Positions 1 through 8,981 of a stretch of DNA of 64,000 nt are shown here, in pieces. The position numbers were made by a program, and so were the translations under genes. Position 1 is the stretch's first letter. The number at the start of each line of letters is the position of its first letter. Source of the stretch: Pollutimonas sp036675275 (GTDB lineage Bacteria > Pseudomonadota > Gammaproteobacteria > Burkholderiales > Burkholderiaceae_B); the NCBI GenBank assembly GCA_036675275.1, contig JAKFFG010000012.1, positions 1 to 64,000 on the forward strand, given 5' to 3'. The notes under the pieces were generated by a model that was not told the DNA's origin, did not search any database, and saw only the letters and a list, made by a program, of their open reading frames with translations.

Positions 1-2413
1 CGCCTTCGCCGTGCTCGAAACGCATCAGCGGAGAGGTGTCGGCCTTGGGTCGCCGGTGCAGGCCGGCCAGAATGACCGTATCGAATTCGAGCCCCTTGGA
101 CTTATGTATGGTCATGACTTCGACCGCGCGCCCGGTGCTATTGGGCGCCGCATAGAGTTTTTCCAGCCTGTCTTCCAGCTCTGTGGGATTCAGGTTTCCA
201 TAGGGCGCCAGGTCCTCGATAAGGCGGAAAAACTGCTCGGCGTCGGCGGCATCGCTGGCGCTGCTGTAGATAGCCGGACCACCCAGACGTTGCCAGCAGC
301 TTTCCAGCCAGGCCGCAAACGGAATCGTGCCCGAAGCGTTGCCAGTATCCAGCAACACGCTCGCCGCGTGACGCGCCCGTCGCGCCTCGAGTTCATCCAG
401 GCATTCTTCCTGCACATTCTCGCGGGCCATCCACCGCGCCAGCAAGAGCGGCACGGCGGACTGCAAGTCCGACCCGAACAGAGCATGAAGGCTACTCAGA
501 CTTAGGCCGCACAAGGGCGAACGCAACACCGACAGCCATGCCAGCCTGTCGGCCGGGTGCGACAAGGCTCGGGCCAGTTGCCCCAAATCAATGACGGCCT
601 GGCGCGACTTCAGGGAAACGAGCTCCACCGCCCGGCAAGGAATACTCTGCTGCGCCAGGCGATGCACGATGGCGTCCAGGTGCGAGCGCGCCCGCACCAG
701 TATCGCTACAGGATGCTGGCTATCCGGGTGGCGGGCCAGCGCCTCTTTGGCGAGCTGGATCGCAATCGATTCAGCGGTAGAAGCTGCATCACCCGCCGCG
801 CCGCCCTGCTTGTCCTTGATAGTCCAGACCGGGTGGAATTCCACGCCCAGGCCCTCGACGCCATCGTTGAAGGCGGTGGAATCGGTATAGCGTATGGCGC
901 CCAGGCCCGGATGGTCTTCTTTCGGGAAGATGGGACGGCAAGTCCTGTTCACCCAGTCGACCAGATTAGCCTGGGAACGGAAATTGTCCTTCAGTTCCAG
1001 AGGCGTGAGCCTTATTTCTCCCAGGCCATGCTCTTTCACCGTCAGGAACAGTCCAACCTCCGCCTTGCGGAAGCGATAGATCGATTGCATGGGATCGCCC
1101 ACCAGAAACAGGCTGCGTCCGTCACCCGCCATCCAGCCCGCCGTCAGGCGTTCCAGCAGTTGTATTTGCGACTGGCTGGTATCCTGGAACTCGTCGACCA
1201 ATATGTGGCGTATGGTGGTATCCAGGGCCAGCAACAAGTCGCTGGGATCGTCCACCTGTCCAAGCGCATCGAGCGCGCGCCGCGAGATTTCAGTGAAGTC
1301 GACCTCGGCCATCTCGGTAAAGCGCAAATTCAGCTGCGCGGCGGCAAGCCACAGGACCTGGATGAGCACCCCTAGAATTTCCTGCTGTTCTTCACTGTAG
1401 CCGTCGCAGGGAGCACGACAGATATCGGCCAGTGCGTTCACCCAGGGATCGGTCGGGGACACAGCCCTGAGCCAGGCCAGAAAGTCATCCTTGCAGGCAG
1501 ACTTGGGCTCGAATCCCTGACTTATGGTGACAGTGCGCCGCAGCTTTCCTTCCTTGGTCAATATGGCGCTGGCCAAAGCCTGCCATTGCCGCAGGCATGA
1601 AGCATCGGTGCCGAACAGTTCGCCACGCCAGTCCTGCAGCAGGCACAGATCGGCGGTACTTCCCTTGCCTGCAAGCACGCCCGCGGCTTGCGCCACCATG
1701 GGCGCCAGGGTGCTGGCCCAGCCAGGCGGCATTGTCTGCGACAGGCGCTCCAGATCAATTTCGACGGCCCTATCGAGGTTGGCCAGCAACTGGTCCACAT
1801 CACTGCCCGAGGCCAGCAAGGGCAGCCAGTGGTCACGGCTTGCCAGCATGTCGGCCAGCAAGCCCAATGCGCTACGCCGGTTTACATCCAGGTGCGAGAT
1901 AAATTTGGCGACGGCCTCGCTGTCGTCGGCCATGTCCAGCGTAGCCTGGGCGGCCGCCTCGTAATGCTCCCTGGCGTTGTCGACGATGGCAGGCAACCCG
2001 CCCAGCGAGCTCAGCCAGGGCATGGCACGCACCAGATAGGTACAAAATGAATCGATGGTCCGTATGCTGAGCCTTGCGGGATACTGCAACAAGTTCCAGC
2101 CCAACTCATCATTGCGCTGCATGGCTTTCTGCGCCAGCTCCCAGCTGCGCTTCTTGTACGCTTCGGGTGGACAGGGTCCCCGACCCGACTCCAGCTTTCC
2201 GAGCACGCGGGCATGCATCTCGGACGCCGCTTTGCGGGTGAAGGTAATGGCCACTATCTCTTCGGGCCGGTTTACCGTTGCCAGCAAGGCCAGGATTCTG
2301 TCGGTCAGCAGCTCGGTCTTGCCGGAACCGGCAGGAGCCTGGATGATGAAGGAGCGCGCGGGGTCGATTGCCGCCGCCCGTACCGCGCTGTCGCTGGGCT
2401 GTTTAGTCGACAT
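1..2413 (-). CDS. addA: AddA-like UvrD/RecB-family helicase, 3' end cut by window
   Basis: This is the helicase subunit of an AddAB-type helicase-nuclease for double-strand break processing. About 804 codons are visible and the reading frame is still open at base 1, so the C-terminus (where AddA carries its own nuclease domain) lies outside. The start is the ATG at 2413, giving MSTKQPSDSAV. The Walker A motif APAGSGKTEL lies at residues 26-35, followed by AITFTRKAASEM. Near residue 766 is helicase motif V, TIHKSKGLEFDTVIL. The start overlaps the stop of the upstream nuclease gene by 11 bases, which implies translational coupling. The family is clear. AddA rather than another UvrD-like helicase is inferred from the partner gene. 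Confidence 0.88.
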   Translation of the reverse strand, partial: MSTKQPSDSAVRAAAIDPARSFIIQAPAGSGKTELLTDRILALLATVNRPEEIVAITFTRKAASEMHARVLGKLESGRGPCPPEAYKKRSWELAQKAMQRNDELGWNLLQYPARLSIRTIDSFCTYLVRAMPWLSSLGGLPAIVDNAREHYEAAAQATLDMADDSEAVAKFISHLDVNRRSALGLLADMLASRDHWLPLLASGSDVDQLLANLDRAVEIDLERLSQTMPPGWASTLAPMVAQAAGVLAGKGSTADLCLLQDWRGELFGTDASCLRQWQALASAILTKEGKLRRTVTISQGFEPKSACKDDFLAWLRAVSPTDPWVNALADICRAPCDGYSEEQQEILGVLIQVLWLAAAQLNLRFTEMAEVDFTEISRRALDALGQVDDPSDLLLALDTTIRHILVDEFQDTSQSQIQLLERLTAGWMAGDGRSLFLVGDPMQSIYRFRKAEVGLFLTVKEHGLGEIRLTPLELKDNFRSQANLVDWVNRTCRPIFPKEDHPGLGAIRYTDSTAFNDGVEGLGVEFHPVWTIKDKQGGAAGDAASTAESIAIQLAKEALARHPDSQHPVAILVRARSHLDAIVHRLAQQSIPCRAVELVSLKSRQAVIDLGQLARALSHPADRLAWLSVLRSPLCGLSLSSLHALFGSDLQSAVPLLLARWMARENVQEECLDELEARRARHAASVLLDTGNASGTIPFAAWLESCWQRLGGPAIYSSASDAADAEQFFRLIEDLAPYGNLNPTELEDRLEKLYAAPNSTGRAVEVMTIHKSKGLEFDTVILAGLHRRPKADTSPLMRFEHGEG

Positions 2414-5060
2414 GCGGGTATTCCTCGTTAAGGCGCAGAAAGGGCAAGACGTCGCAATACTTGATATCGTCGGGCCGCAGGCTTTCGTTGCGCGCGACGC
2501 CGGCGACGTACTCTTGCGCCAGGTTTTCGATGGTATGGCGCCATTGCGTCATCAGCGTATCCCAGCTATGGCCCGAAAAAGCCGGCCAATCGCTTACGGA
2601 GGACAAGCCGTCGAGACCATAGTCGCCGTCGGTCAGTCCTTTCAATTTGACTTCCCGGGCATGCAGGCCGACCAGAACAAGCGCCGCGACGGCGTGGTCT
2701 TCGCCCGCCAGCACCGATGCATAAAAAGGCAGCTGTAGACCCACGGGGCGCTGCCGCATCCAGTCCGCGCGCGGGTCGATGCTGCTGTCGCCCGCCTTGT
2801 AATCAATAACGGCCAGGCGACCGTCGTGCAATTGATCGATACGGTCCAGGCGCAGGTTCAGTTCCAGCGGCCCGTGCGACCACTGGTAGCTTTGCTCGAC
2901 GTCGCGTATTGTGAATTCCGCGCGCGCAAGCTCGAGCAATAGCCACTCGTGCAATATCTTCATGGCGCGCGCTGTTTCCAATTCGCGCAACACCGTACCG
3001 TAATCCTGCAGGCACTCGTCAGCCGCCTCTTGCACGGCTTGTTGCAACAGCTTGTCCAGACGCCCTTGGGCATGCAATTCGCGCAGGCCGTGCTGGTCAG
3101 GAACAAGGCGCCAGACCAGTTCGATGGCCCGATGCAAAAATACGCCACGGGCATTTTGATCGGCAATATCGGCATAGTCCTGAAGCTGGCTGGCGCCCAA
3201 GCGATACTTCGCGAACGCCCACAAAGGATTGCGCGCCTGCGTATCGATGACGCCTATGCCGCCGCGCGTGGCGCGGCCCGCCTGCAGCGGCGGCCCCTGC
3301 TCGTCCCGCACGTACTCCAGCACGCAAGGAACTGGGCCAGCTGTCTCCATAGCCATCTCATACACCGGCAATGCCGCAATACAAGGACTTGGACGAAGTT
3401 CGCTTTCACCCTCATGCCGCGCATGGCTCAGCGACACCTCGGGCGCGCAAGCCAATAAAGCGCCATACATGGACAGTGCCCAATGCAATTCGCGTTCCGG
3501 CGTGGCGCGCGGCGCATTCGCCTTGCGCAAAGCAGCCAGGGGAATGAACGGGTTGGGCTTGGGAACCGCGGGCAGCACATTGTCGGTCAGGCCCAGTACC
3601 CATATGCCGTCCCAGCGCCCACCCTCCGACTCCAGGAAACCCAATACATCGAGCCGGGCGGCAGGATCGCGTTGCGGCTGGAATGGCGTTTCGCGCGCAA
3701 GGCGGCTCAGCATGGCCACCGCGGCGGATAATCCGGTCGCCCCCACAACTGGCGCTTGCCTGCCCAGGCGATCGATCAGGCTGTCGAAAGCCTCCACCAC
3801 CTGGTAGGCGTGGCTGTCCAGGGTCGCCTGGCCGGGAAACCCAAGCAATTGCAACCATGACCGGAAGCGGCGTGTCCACGTGTCGATAGTGACCCCGCTG
3901 GTCTGTTCCTGCCAGTCATCCACACAGCACTTCCACGCTGCGCCCAGCAGTGGGGCATGGCTATCGAGCAGGCCGCCGAACTCCGCCAGCGACACCTTCA
4001 CTTTCGCCTGCCTGCGCCAGATGGCATCTATGGTGGCGCGTCCCGACGCTTCCCTTGCGTCGCCTGCGCAAGCGCCGGCCAACAGAGCTTGGCCAAGGTC
4101 GGCAGGTTCGCAATAGTTTTTCTGCGCAAACTGGGCCACTATGCGCAGCCAGGCCAGTGCGGCGCGAACCGGCGGCCACTCCGAAAGAGGCCTCGCGACA
4201 GCAATGTTGTAGGGGTATGGCCGCCCCTGCGCATCGGTACCCAGCGCAGTGCGCAAGCTGCGATGCGCCAGCACGACATCGGCCTCGAGCCTGGCCGCCA
4301 CAATCGCGTAGCGCCCCTCGGGATTCTGACTCAAGCTGTCAGCTGCCCACCGCGCGGCCATGCGCCACTCGCCGTCCGGGTCCGGCGCGACAAAACGCCG
4401 GACTTCGCCGGCTGCCGGCGCCGCCGTGTCCAGGGACAGCACCTGGACACCTTGAGCCTGCATGGCTTCCAGCAAACTGGAAAACCGTGGCGATAGTTCA
4501 TTGAACCCGGCCAATACCAAGGTGGCGAATGGCACGCGGAGCTGATTCCCGCGGATGGCGGCACGGATTTTCTCGTAGGCCAGATTCCCGTCTTCCAGGT
4601 CCATCTCTGCAAGCAGCTCGCGATATCGATCACGCCATGCCTGGAAGCGCTGGAACTCCGCTGTCTCGATTTCGGGCGCTACGCCTATTTGCCACTCGTC
4701 CAGCAGGTGGTCCGCCTGCGCCGCCAGCCGCGCCGCCTGCGCGACGTCGAGCAATACGTGGTCGGACTCTTCATCGGCAATCGCACGCTGCCACAGAAAC
4801 TGCGAGCCGAAGGCATCGACAGTATGCGAGGCCAGCCCGGATTCAGGCACGAACGATAGCTGGTCCGCGGCCCGAGCCAGCCAGCCCGACAGCGGAACGA
4901 TATCGGGAACCGCCATGACGCGGCGTGTCTCGTTCAGGCCGGCCGATAATTCGGCAAGAATACGGCGTGCATAGCGGTTGTTGACAGTCAGAATCAAAAT
5001 GGATTCGGAATCCTGCTGCGAAAGACGATCCAGCGATACTGTTGCGAATTGAGCTGTCAT
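2403..5060 (-). CDS. addB: AddB-like PD-(D/E)XK nuclease subunit
   Basis: An 885-residue protein partnering the AddA-like helicase in end resection. The recognisable part is the C-terminal RecB-type nuclease: GVFLHRAIELVWRL, then LRLDRIDQLHDG, the catalytic IDYKAG (D753, K755) and a downstream Q776/Y780 pair in GLQLPFYA. The N-terminal two thirds look like an inactivated helicase fold without a Walker A. I do not see the four-cysteine iron-sulfur cluster of Bacillus AddB, which fits the shorter proteobacterial form. It is first in a two-gene unit and overlaps addA by 11 bases. The gene symbol is assigned by family and context. Confidence 0.85.
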   Translation of the reverse strand: MTAQFATVSLDRLSQQDSESILILTVNNRYARRILAELSAGLNETRRVMAVPDIVPLSGWLARAADQLSFVPESGLASHTVDAFGSQFLWQRAIADEESDHVLLDVAQAARLAAQADHLLDEWQIGVAPEIETAEFQRFQAWRDRYRELLAEMDLEDGNLAYEKIRAAIRGNQLRVPFATLVLAGFNELSPRFSSLLEAMQAQGVQVLSLDTAAPAAGEVRRFVAPDPDGEWRMAARWAADSLSQNPEGRYAIVAARLEADVVLAHRSLRTALGTDAQGRPYPYNIAVARPLSEWPPVRAALAWLRIVAQFAQKNYCEPADLGQALLAGACAGDAREASGRATIDAIWRRQAKVKVSLAEFGGLLDSHAPLLGAAWKCCVDDWQEQTSGVTIDTWTRRFRSWLQLLGFPGQATLDSHAYQVVEAFDSLIDRLGRQAPVVGATGLSAAVAMLSRLARETPFQPQRDPAARLDVLGFLESEGGRWDGIWVLGLTDNVLPAVPKPNPFIPLAALRKANAPRATPERELHWALSMYGALLACAPEVSLSHARHEGESELRPSPCIAALPVYEMAMETAGPVPCVLEYVRDEQGPPLQAGRATRGGIGVIDTQARNPLWAFAKYRLGASQLQDYADIADQNARGVFLHRAIELVWRLVPDQHGLRELHAQGRLDKLLQQAVQEAADECLQDYGTVLRELETARAMKILHEWLLLELARAEFTIRDVEQSYQWSHGPLELNLRLDRIDQLHDGRLAVIDYKAGDSSIDPRADWMRQRPVGLQLPFYASVLAGEDHAVAALVLVGLHAREVKLKGLTDGDYGLDGLSSVSDWPAFSGHSWDTLMTQWRHTIENLAQEYVAGVARNESLRPDDIKYCDVLPFLRLNEEYPHVD

Positions 5061-5073
5061 TGTTCCGGGGGCG

Positions 5074-5769
5074 TCAAGCCGGTGAGTCAGGCGCCATTCT
5101 ACAATGGCCTACTATGCTTCCATTCTCGATTTCATACACTTGATCAGCCAAGGCAAGCGCGTCGTCGGGGTCATGAGTGATGAGAACCGTTGGAATGTCC
5201 AGCCGGGCTTGCAGCGACGCCAGCTCGGCGCGCATTTTCCTGCGCAGACCGGCATCCAGCGCCGCCAGGGGTTCATCGAGCAGCAACATACGCGGCTCGA
5301 CGACTAGGGCTCGAGCCAATGCCGCGCGCTGTTTCTGCCCCCCCGAGATTTCGGCCGGATAACTGTCAAGGACGGCATCGAGTTCAAATGCCTCGACCCA
5401 GTGCCGCGCGGATTGCGGCAAGGCATTTCGCCGCAGGTTGAACCAGCCCTTGCGCAGCCCGAAGCCTATGTTCTGCGCAACGGTAAGGTGGGGGAACAGG
5501 CCATAGTCCTGCTGCAGATAAGCCACGCGACGCTGCTGGGGCACCAGGCAGACGGCGTGCCCGGAGTCATACAGCGTCGATCCATTGATGCGGATATGGC
5601 CGCTGTCCGGGCGCAGCAGCCCCGCGATCGACTGCATCGTCAGTGTCTTGCCCGCGCCGGACGGGCCGACCAGGGCAATGCGCCGCACGCCGGTCCGGAT
5701 GGCAACATCCAGCTGGAATTGCCGGTTTCCCGCCAGCACGCGCCGTTTTACATGCATGTCTATCATCAT
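5074..5769 (-). CDS. modC: Molybdate ABC transporter ATP-binding protein, short form
   Basis: ATPase energising molybdate uptake with ModB. It has Walker A GPSGAGKTLT, Q-loop region YLQQDYGLFPHL, signature ISGGQKQRAALARAL and Walker B MLLLDEPLAALD. I use the ATG at 5769, which overlaps the modB stop as ATGA; the frame stays open to 5826 and an ATG at 5775 is an alternative. The protein is about 231 residues and ends soon after the H-loop (ITHDPDDAL). It therefore lacks the C-terminal MOP/TOBE molybdate-binding domain of the roughly 350-residue ModC of E. coli. Third gene of modABC. Confidence 0.9.
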   Translation of the reverse strand: MMIDMHVKRRVLAGNRQFQLDVAIRTGVRRIALVGPSGAGKTLTMQSIAGLLRPDSGHIRINGSTLYDSGHAVCLVPQQRRVAYLQQDYGLFPHLTVAQNIGFGLRKGWFNLRRNALPQSARHWVEAFELDAVLDSYPAEISGGQKQRAALARALVVEPRMLLLDEPLAALDAGLRRKMRAELASLQARLDIPTVLITHDPDDALALADQVYEIENGSIVGHCRMAPDSPA

Positions 5770-6449
5770 TGCCATTCCGAACGCCCCATGCGTGTACGGC
5801 CGGGCATCAATTGGCTGGCGATCCACAGGACCGCAACACAGGTAAACGACGTGACCAGCACCAGAATATTTGCCAGGCTGTCGTTGCCCGCCTGGACCGC
5901 TTCATAAATGGCGATCGACAGTGTCTGGGTTTGACCGGGTATGCTGCCAGCGATCATCAGTGTTGCTCCGAATTCTCCCAAGGCCCGTGCGAAGGCGAGC
6001 AACACTCCCGCCACAATGCCGCGCAGCGCCAATGGCAAGGTAACTCTGAAGAACACGCTGACATTGCCAACACCCAAGACTCTGGCGGCTTCTTCCAGGG
6101 TATGGTCCACACCTTCAAAGGCCGCGCGTGAAGCCTTGAGCACCATGGGGAAGGCCAGTATGGTCGCTGCGACAACCGCCCCCTGCCAAGTGAACACCAG
6201 CTGTATGCCATATCGATCCAGAAAGGATCCCAGCCAGCCGTGCCGCCCCAGCAGCACCAGCAGATAGTAGCCAATGACGGTGGGCGGCAGCACCATGGGC
6301 AGCGTGAGCATAGAATCGACCAGGTCGCACCAGCGCGAACGCCAGCGCGACAAGCCGTATGCCGCGGCAATGCCCAGCACCGCGGCGAAAAAGGCGGCCC
6401 AGGCCGCCACTTTCAGGGAAAGTAATAAAGGGACACTGAAACTGCTCAT
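5766..6449 (-). CDS. modB: Molybdate ABC transporter permease
   Basis: A 227-residue inner-membrane permease with about five or six hydrophobic segments. The cytoplasmic EAA-like loop reads LGVGNVSVFFRVTLP, and ARALGEFGATLMIAGSIPG is the conserved ModB/CysT-type stretch. It starts 11 bases after modA and overlaps modC by four bases, so modABC is one transcription unit. Length and order match the molybdate system. The ModA assignment next door decides the substrate. Confidence 0.95.
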   Translation of the reverse strand: MSSFSVPLLLSLKVAAWAAFFAAVLGIAAAYGLSRWRSRWCDLVDSMLTLPMVLPPTVIGYYLLVLLGRHGWLGSFLDRYGIQLVFTWQGAVVAATILAFPMVLKASRAAFEGVDHTLEEAARVLGVGNVSVFFRVTLPLALRGIVAGVLLAFARALGEFGATLMIAGSIPGQTQTLSIAIYEAVQAGNDSLANILVLVTSFTCVAVLWIASQLMPGRTRMGRSEWQ

Positions 6450-6460
6450 GCCCGGTTCAC

Positions 6461-7216
6461 TCAGGGCCTGGAAAAACCATGTCTGGCCAGAATGGACTGG
6501 CCTTGGTCGGAAAGCACGAAGGCAATGAATTCCGCCGCAAGCGGATGCCGGTTCTCGCGCTGGACCAGCGCAATCGGATAGCGCACAGGCATCGGTGTGG
6601 ACAACTTCTGGACTACCTTGACCTTGTCCGGCATGATGGCCGCATCGGTAGCGAACACAAAGCCGGCGTCGACCTCGCCACGCGCGACATAGTCCAGAAC
6701 CTGCCGCACATTCTGGCCCAGCACCTCGCGCTGTTTGACGTCATCCCAGGCGCCCGCCTGCTCCAGCGCGGCTTTGGTATAACGTCCGACCGGCACGATG
6801 GCGGGGTTGCCCAACGCCACGCGCTCGACGCCGGCAAGCCGGAGATCGCCGAGCGACTTGATATTGCCCGGCGTGTTGGCGGGCACAATGAGCACCACTT
6901 CGTTGCCTACGAAGTCCTTGCGCGTGGCCGGGTCTACCGCTTTGGCCTCGACCGCCTTGTCCATTGCATCTTGATCGGCGGATGCAAAGACATCGGATGG
7001 CATGCCATTGACGATATGCTGCATCAAGGTATCCGACCCGGCGAAGCTCAACAGCACTTTGGTGCCGGGATGCGCCTGCTGGAACTGAACCGCCAGTTCG
7101 GCGAATCCATTGGTAAGACTGGAGGCGGCCGACACCAACATGTCCTGGGCCGATGCTGTCGCATTTGGACCGAGCGCCACAAACAGCGCTGCCATGACAA
7201 ATCGCTTGAATTTCAT
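6461..7216 (-). CDS. modA: Periplasmic molybdate-binding protein
   Basis: A 251-residue substrate-binding protein delivering molybdate (or tungstate) to ModBC. The signal peptide MKFKRFVMAALFVAL ends near TASAQD. The mature protein begins LVSAASSLTNGF and contains LLSFAGSDTLMQHI and GMPSDVFASADQDAMD, both typical of ModA. The frame remains open 219 bases further upstream, but the ATG at 7216 is preceded by GGGGAAACG and starts the signal peptide, so it is preferred. First gene of modABC. A ModE-box-like inverted repeat lies 45-74 bases upstream. Confidence 0.95.
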   Translation of the reverse strand: MKFKRFVMAALFVALGPNATASAQDMLVSAASSLTNGFAELAVQFQQAHPGTKVLLSFAGSDTLMQHIVNGMPSDVFASADQDAMDKAVEAKAVDPATRKDFVGNEVVLIVPANTPGNIKSLGDLRLAGVERVALGNPAIVPVGRYTKAALEQAGAWDDVKQREVLGQNVRQVLDYVARGEVDAGFVFATDAAIMPDKVKVVQKLSTPMPVRYPIALVQRENRHPLAAEFIAFVLSDQGQSILARHGFSRP

Positions 7217-7260
7217 TCGTTTCCCCGGTGACCTGCAGATAGAGGAGGTGGTCGGCGGCG

Positions 7261-7290
7261 TATCGCACCATGTCCACCAACATAGCGATA
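7261..7290. promoter_or_regulatory. Candidate ModE-box-like inverted repeat upstream of modA
   Basis: An imperfect inverted repeat: outer arms TATCGC and GCGATA, inner arms ATGT and ACAT, in the modA/xerD divergent region. The right half ACATAGCGATA resembles the half-site of known molybdate-responsive ModE operators. The left half has two extra bases. No modE gene is in the window, so the regulator is inferred. Confidence 0.4.
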
Positions 7291-7358
7291 GTAAAGCAAC
7301 CCTTGCCCGTCTGCATTGCCCGCCACTGATAGAATATGAATCTTTGCGCGGAACAATC

Positions 7359-8258
7359 GTGGCATTGTCATCCCCCGCTTCCGTCGATTCATTCATCGAT
7401 GCCATCTGGCTGGAAGACGGCCTGGCGCCTAACACCCTGTCGGCTTACAGGCGTGATCTGACCGCTTTTGCACAATGGCTGCAAGCCAAAAAGAATAAAC
7501 CGCTGGAGCATGCCGATGCCGGCGACATACAGGACTGGTTCGCCGCCATTCACGCCCGCAGCAAGGCCACGACCGCAAACCGGCGCCTGGCGTCGTTGAG
7601 GCGCTATTACCTGTGGGCGCTGCGCCACGGCATGGTCGGCAAGGACCCATGCCTGACCTTGCATGCCGCCAAGCAGGCTGCCCGTTTTCCCAAGACACTG
7701 TCGGAGGATCAAGTCGATGCCTTGCTGCAGGCGCCGGATGCGGGTACAGCGCTGGGCCTGCGCGACCGCAGCATGCTGGAAACTCTTTATGCGACCGGCC
7801 TGCGGGCCAGCGAACTGATCAGCCTCAATATGCTGGACGTAAGCCTTACCGAGGGCGTGCTCAGAGTAAACGTCGGAAAAGGCGGAAAAGACCGTTTGGT
7901 TCCCCTGGGGCAGGAAGCGCAGCACTGGATAGACCTTTATGTCAAACAGGCGCGGCCGCAGCTGCTGGGCGCGCGGCGGGATGACGCCCTTTTCGTGACG
8001 GCCCGGGCCGGAGCCATGACGCGCCAGGCGTTCTGGCTCATCGTCAAGAAATATGCGCTGCAGGCCGATATCCATGCCCCGCTGTCGCCCCATGTCGTCA
8101 GGCACGCCTTTGCAACGCATTTATTGAACCACGGCGCCGACCTCCGTGTCGTCCAGATGCTGCTGGGCCATGCCGACATTTCGACCACGCAGATTTATAC
8201 TCACGTCGCCAGCGAAAGGCTAAAAGCCCTGCACGCCAAACATCATCCACGCGCCTGA
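7359..8258 (+). CDS. xerD: Site-specific tyrosine recombinase XerD
   Basis: Chromosome-dimer resolution recombinase acting at dif with XerC. From the GTG at 7359 the protein is 299 residues, almost exactly the usual 298. The frame is open back to 7110, but that would overlap modA on the other strand and add unrelated residues. The N-terminal SAM-like DNA-binding domain covers about 1-95. Catalytic residues are all present: R149 (TGLRASEL), K174 (GKGGKDR), H245 and R248 (PHVVRHAFATHLL), H271 (LGHADI) and nucleophile Y280 (QIYTHV). It is divergent from modA. I see no integrative-element signatures, so this is the housekeeping XerD. Confidence 0.95.
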   Translation: MALSSPASVDSFIDAIWLEDGLAPNTLSAYRRDLTAFAQWLQAKKNKPLEHADAGDIQDWFAAIHARSKATTANRRLASLRRYYLWALRHGMVGKDPCLTLHAAKQAARFPKTLSEDQVDALLQAPDAGTALGLRDRSMLETLYATGLRASELISLNMLDVSLTEGVLRVNVGKGGKDRLVPLGQEAQHWIDLYVKQARPQLLGARRDDALFVTARAGAMTRQAFWLIVKKYALQADIHAPLSPHVVRHAFATHLLNHGADLRVVQMLLGHADISTTQIYTHVASERLKALHAKHHPRA

Positions 8259-8307
8259 CCACGCCAGCCGGGCAAACGCACCGTACTTGGAAAAAGACAT
8301 TCCTACC

Positions 8308-8802
8308 ATGGCCAAAGACAAACACGTCTCGGAAACGCCCGCCACGCAGTTTCTGAAAAAGAACCGCATTTCGTACAGCGAACACCCGTACGACTACGTC
8401 GACCACGGCGGCGCCCTGGAAGCCGCAAAGCAACTGGATCTGGATCCGCACCAGGTCGCCAAGACACTCATCATGGAAGATGAAAATGCGCGACCCTTGA
8501 TTGTCGTCATGCATGGAGACTGCGAGGTATCCACCAAGAATCTGGCGCGCCAGATCGCCGCAAAAAAGGTAAGCCCCTGCGTCCCTGACACGGCGCAGAA
8601 GCAATCCGGTTATCTGGTCGGAGGAACATCGCCATTTGCGACACGCAAAAAAATGCCGGTCTGGATAGAGGCCGGCCTGCTGGAATACCCGGTCATTTAT
8701 GTAAATGGAGGCCGGCGCGGCTATTTGATTGGTGTGGAACCAGCCGCATTCACGTCGCTGTTGAGCGCAAAGCCGGTAACCGTGGGACTGGCCAAAGGCT
8801 GA
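8308..8802 (+). CDS. ybaK: YbaK/EbsC-family Cys-tRNA(Pro) deacylase
   Basis: A 164-residue editing protein that hydrolyses cysteine mischarged on tRNA-Pro. It has the YbaK fold sequence: HPYDYVDHGGALEAAKQL, HQVAKTLIMEDE with the conserved lysine, and GYLVGGTSPFATRKKMPVW near the C-terminus. I use the ATG at 8308 (MAKDKHVSE); an in-frame TTG at 8287 would add seven residues. It follows xerD by 49 bases and ends just before the tRNA-Arg gene. Confidence 0.9.
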   Translation: MAKDKHVSETPATQFLKKNRISYSEHPYDYVDHGGALEAAKQLDLDPHQVAKTLIMEDENARPLIVVMHGDCEVSTKNLARQIAAKKVSPCVPDTAQKQSGYLVGGTSPFATRKKMPVWIEAGLLEYPVIYVNGGRRGYLIGVEPAAFTSLLSAKPVTVGLAKG

Positions 8803-8816
8803 CAAGCCCGGATGCC

Positions 8817-8891
8817 TGGCGTCTCCAGCAGGAATCGAACCTGCAATCTTCCCTTAGGAGGGGAAAGTTATATCCATTTAACTATGGAGAC
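8817..8891 (-). tRNA. tRNA-Arg (anticodon CCT)
   Basis: On the minus strand the acceptor arms GTCTCCA and TGGAGAC pair over seven bases. The anticodon stem TTCCC/GGGAA encloses loop CTCCTAA, so the anticodon is CCT, reading AGG. The T arm is GCAGG-TTCGATT-CCTGC. The discriminator G and the 3' CCA are encoded (8817-8820). Confidence 0.96.
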
Positions 8892-8909
8892 CGCGAAAAC
8901 CAGAGCCGG

Positions 8910-8938
8910 ATTATAAGACAGTCGGCGGCAAATAAAAG
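8910..8938 (-). promoter_or_regulatory. Possible sigma-70 promoter of tRNA-Arg
   Basis: A perfect minus-strand -10 TATAAT (8910-8915) lies 19 bases upstream of the mature tRNA-Arg end. The matching -35 (about 8933-8938, CTTTTA) is poor and falls inside the terminator hairpin of the adjacent Bug gene. Confidence 0.35.
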
Positions 8939-8966
8939 CCGGGAAGCACGCCCCCCGGCTTTTATT
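8931..8966 (-). terminator. Hairpin terminator after the Bug-family gene
   Basis: A 13-bp perfect stem (8931-8943 with 8954-8966) is GC-rich at the loop and ends in TTTTATT on the minus strand. It lies 16 bases past the stop of the Bug-family gene, upstream of tRNA-Arg. Confidence 0.85.
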
Positions 8967-8981
8967 CTGGTTCAGTAAGGC

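Noticed and set aside
7359..8891. A tyrosine recombinase beside tRNA-Arg, suggesting an integrative element.
   Set aside because: The recombinase is a standard 299-residue XerD, the tRNA is intact with no repeated 3' fragment found nearby, and the neighbours are housekeeping genes.
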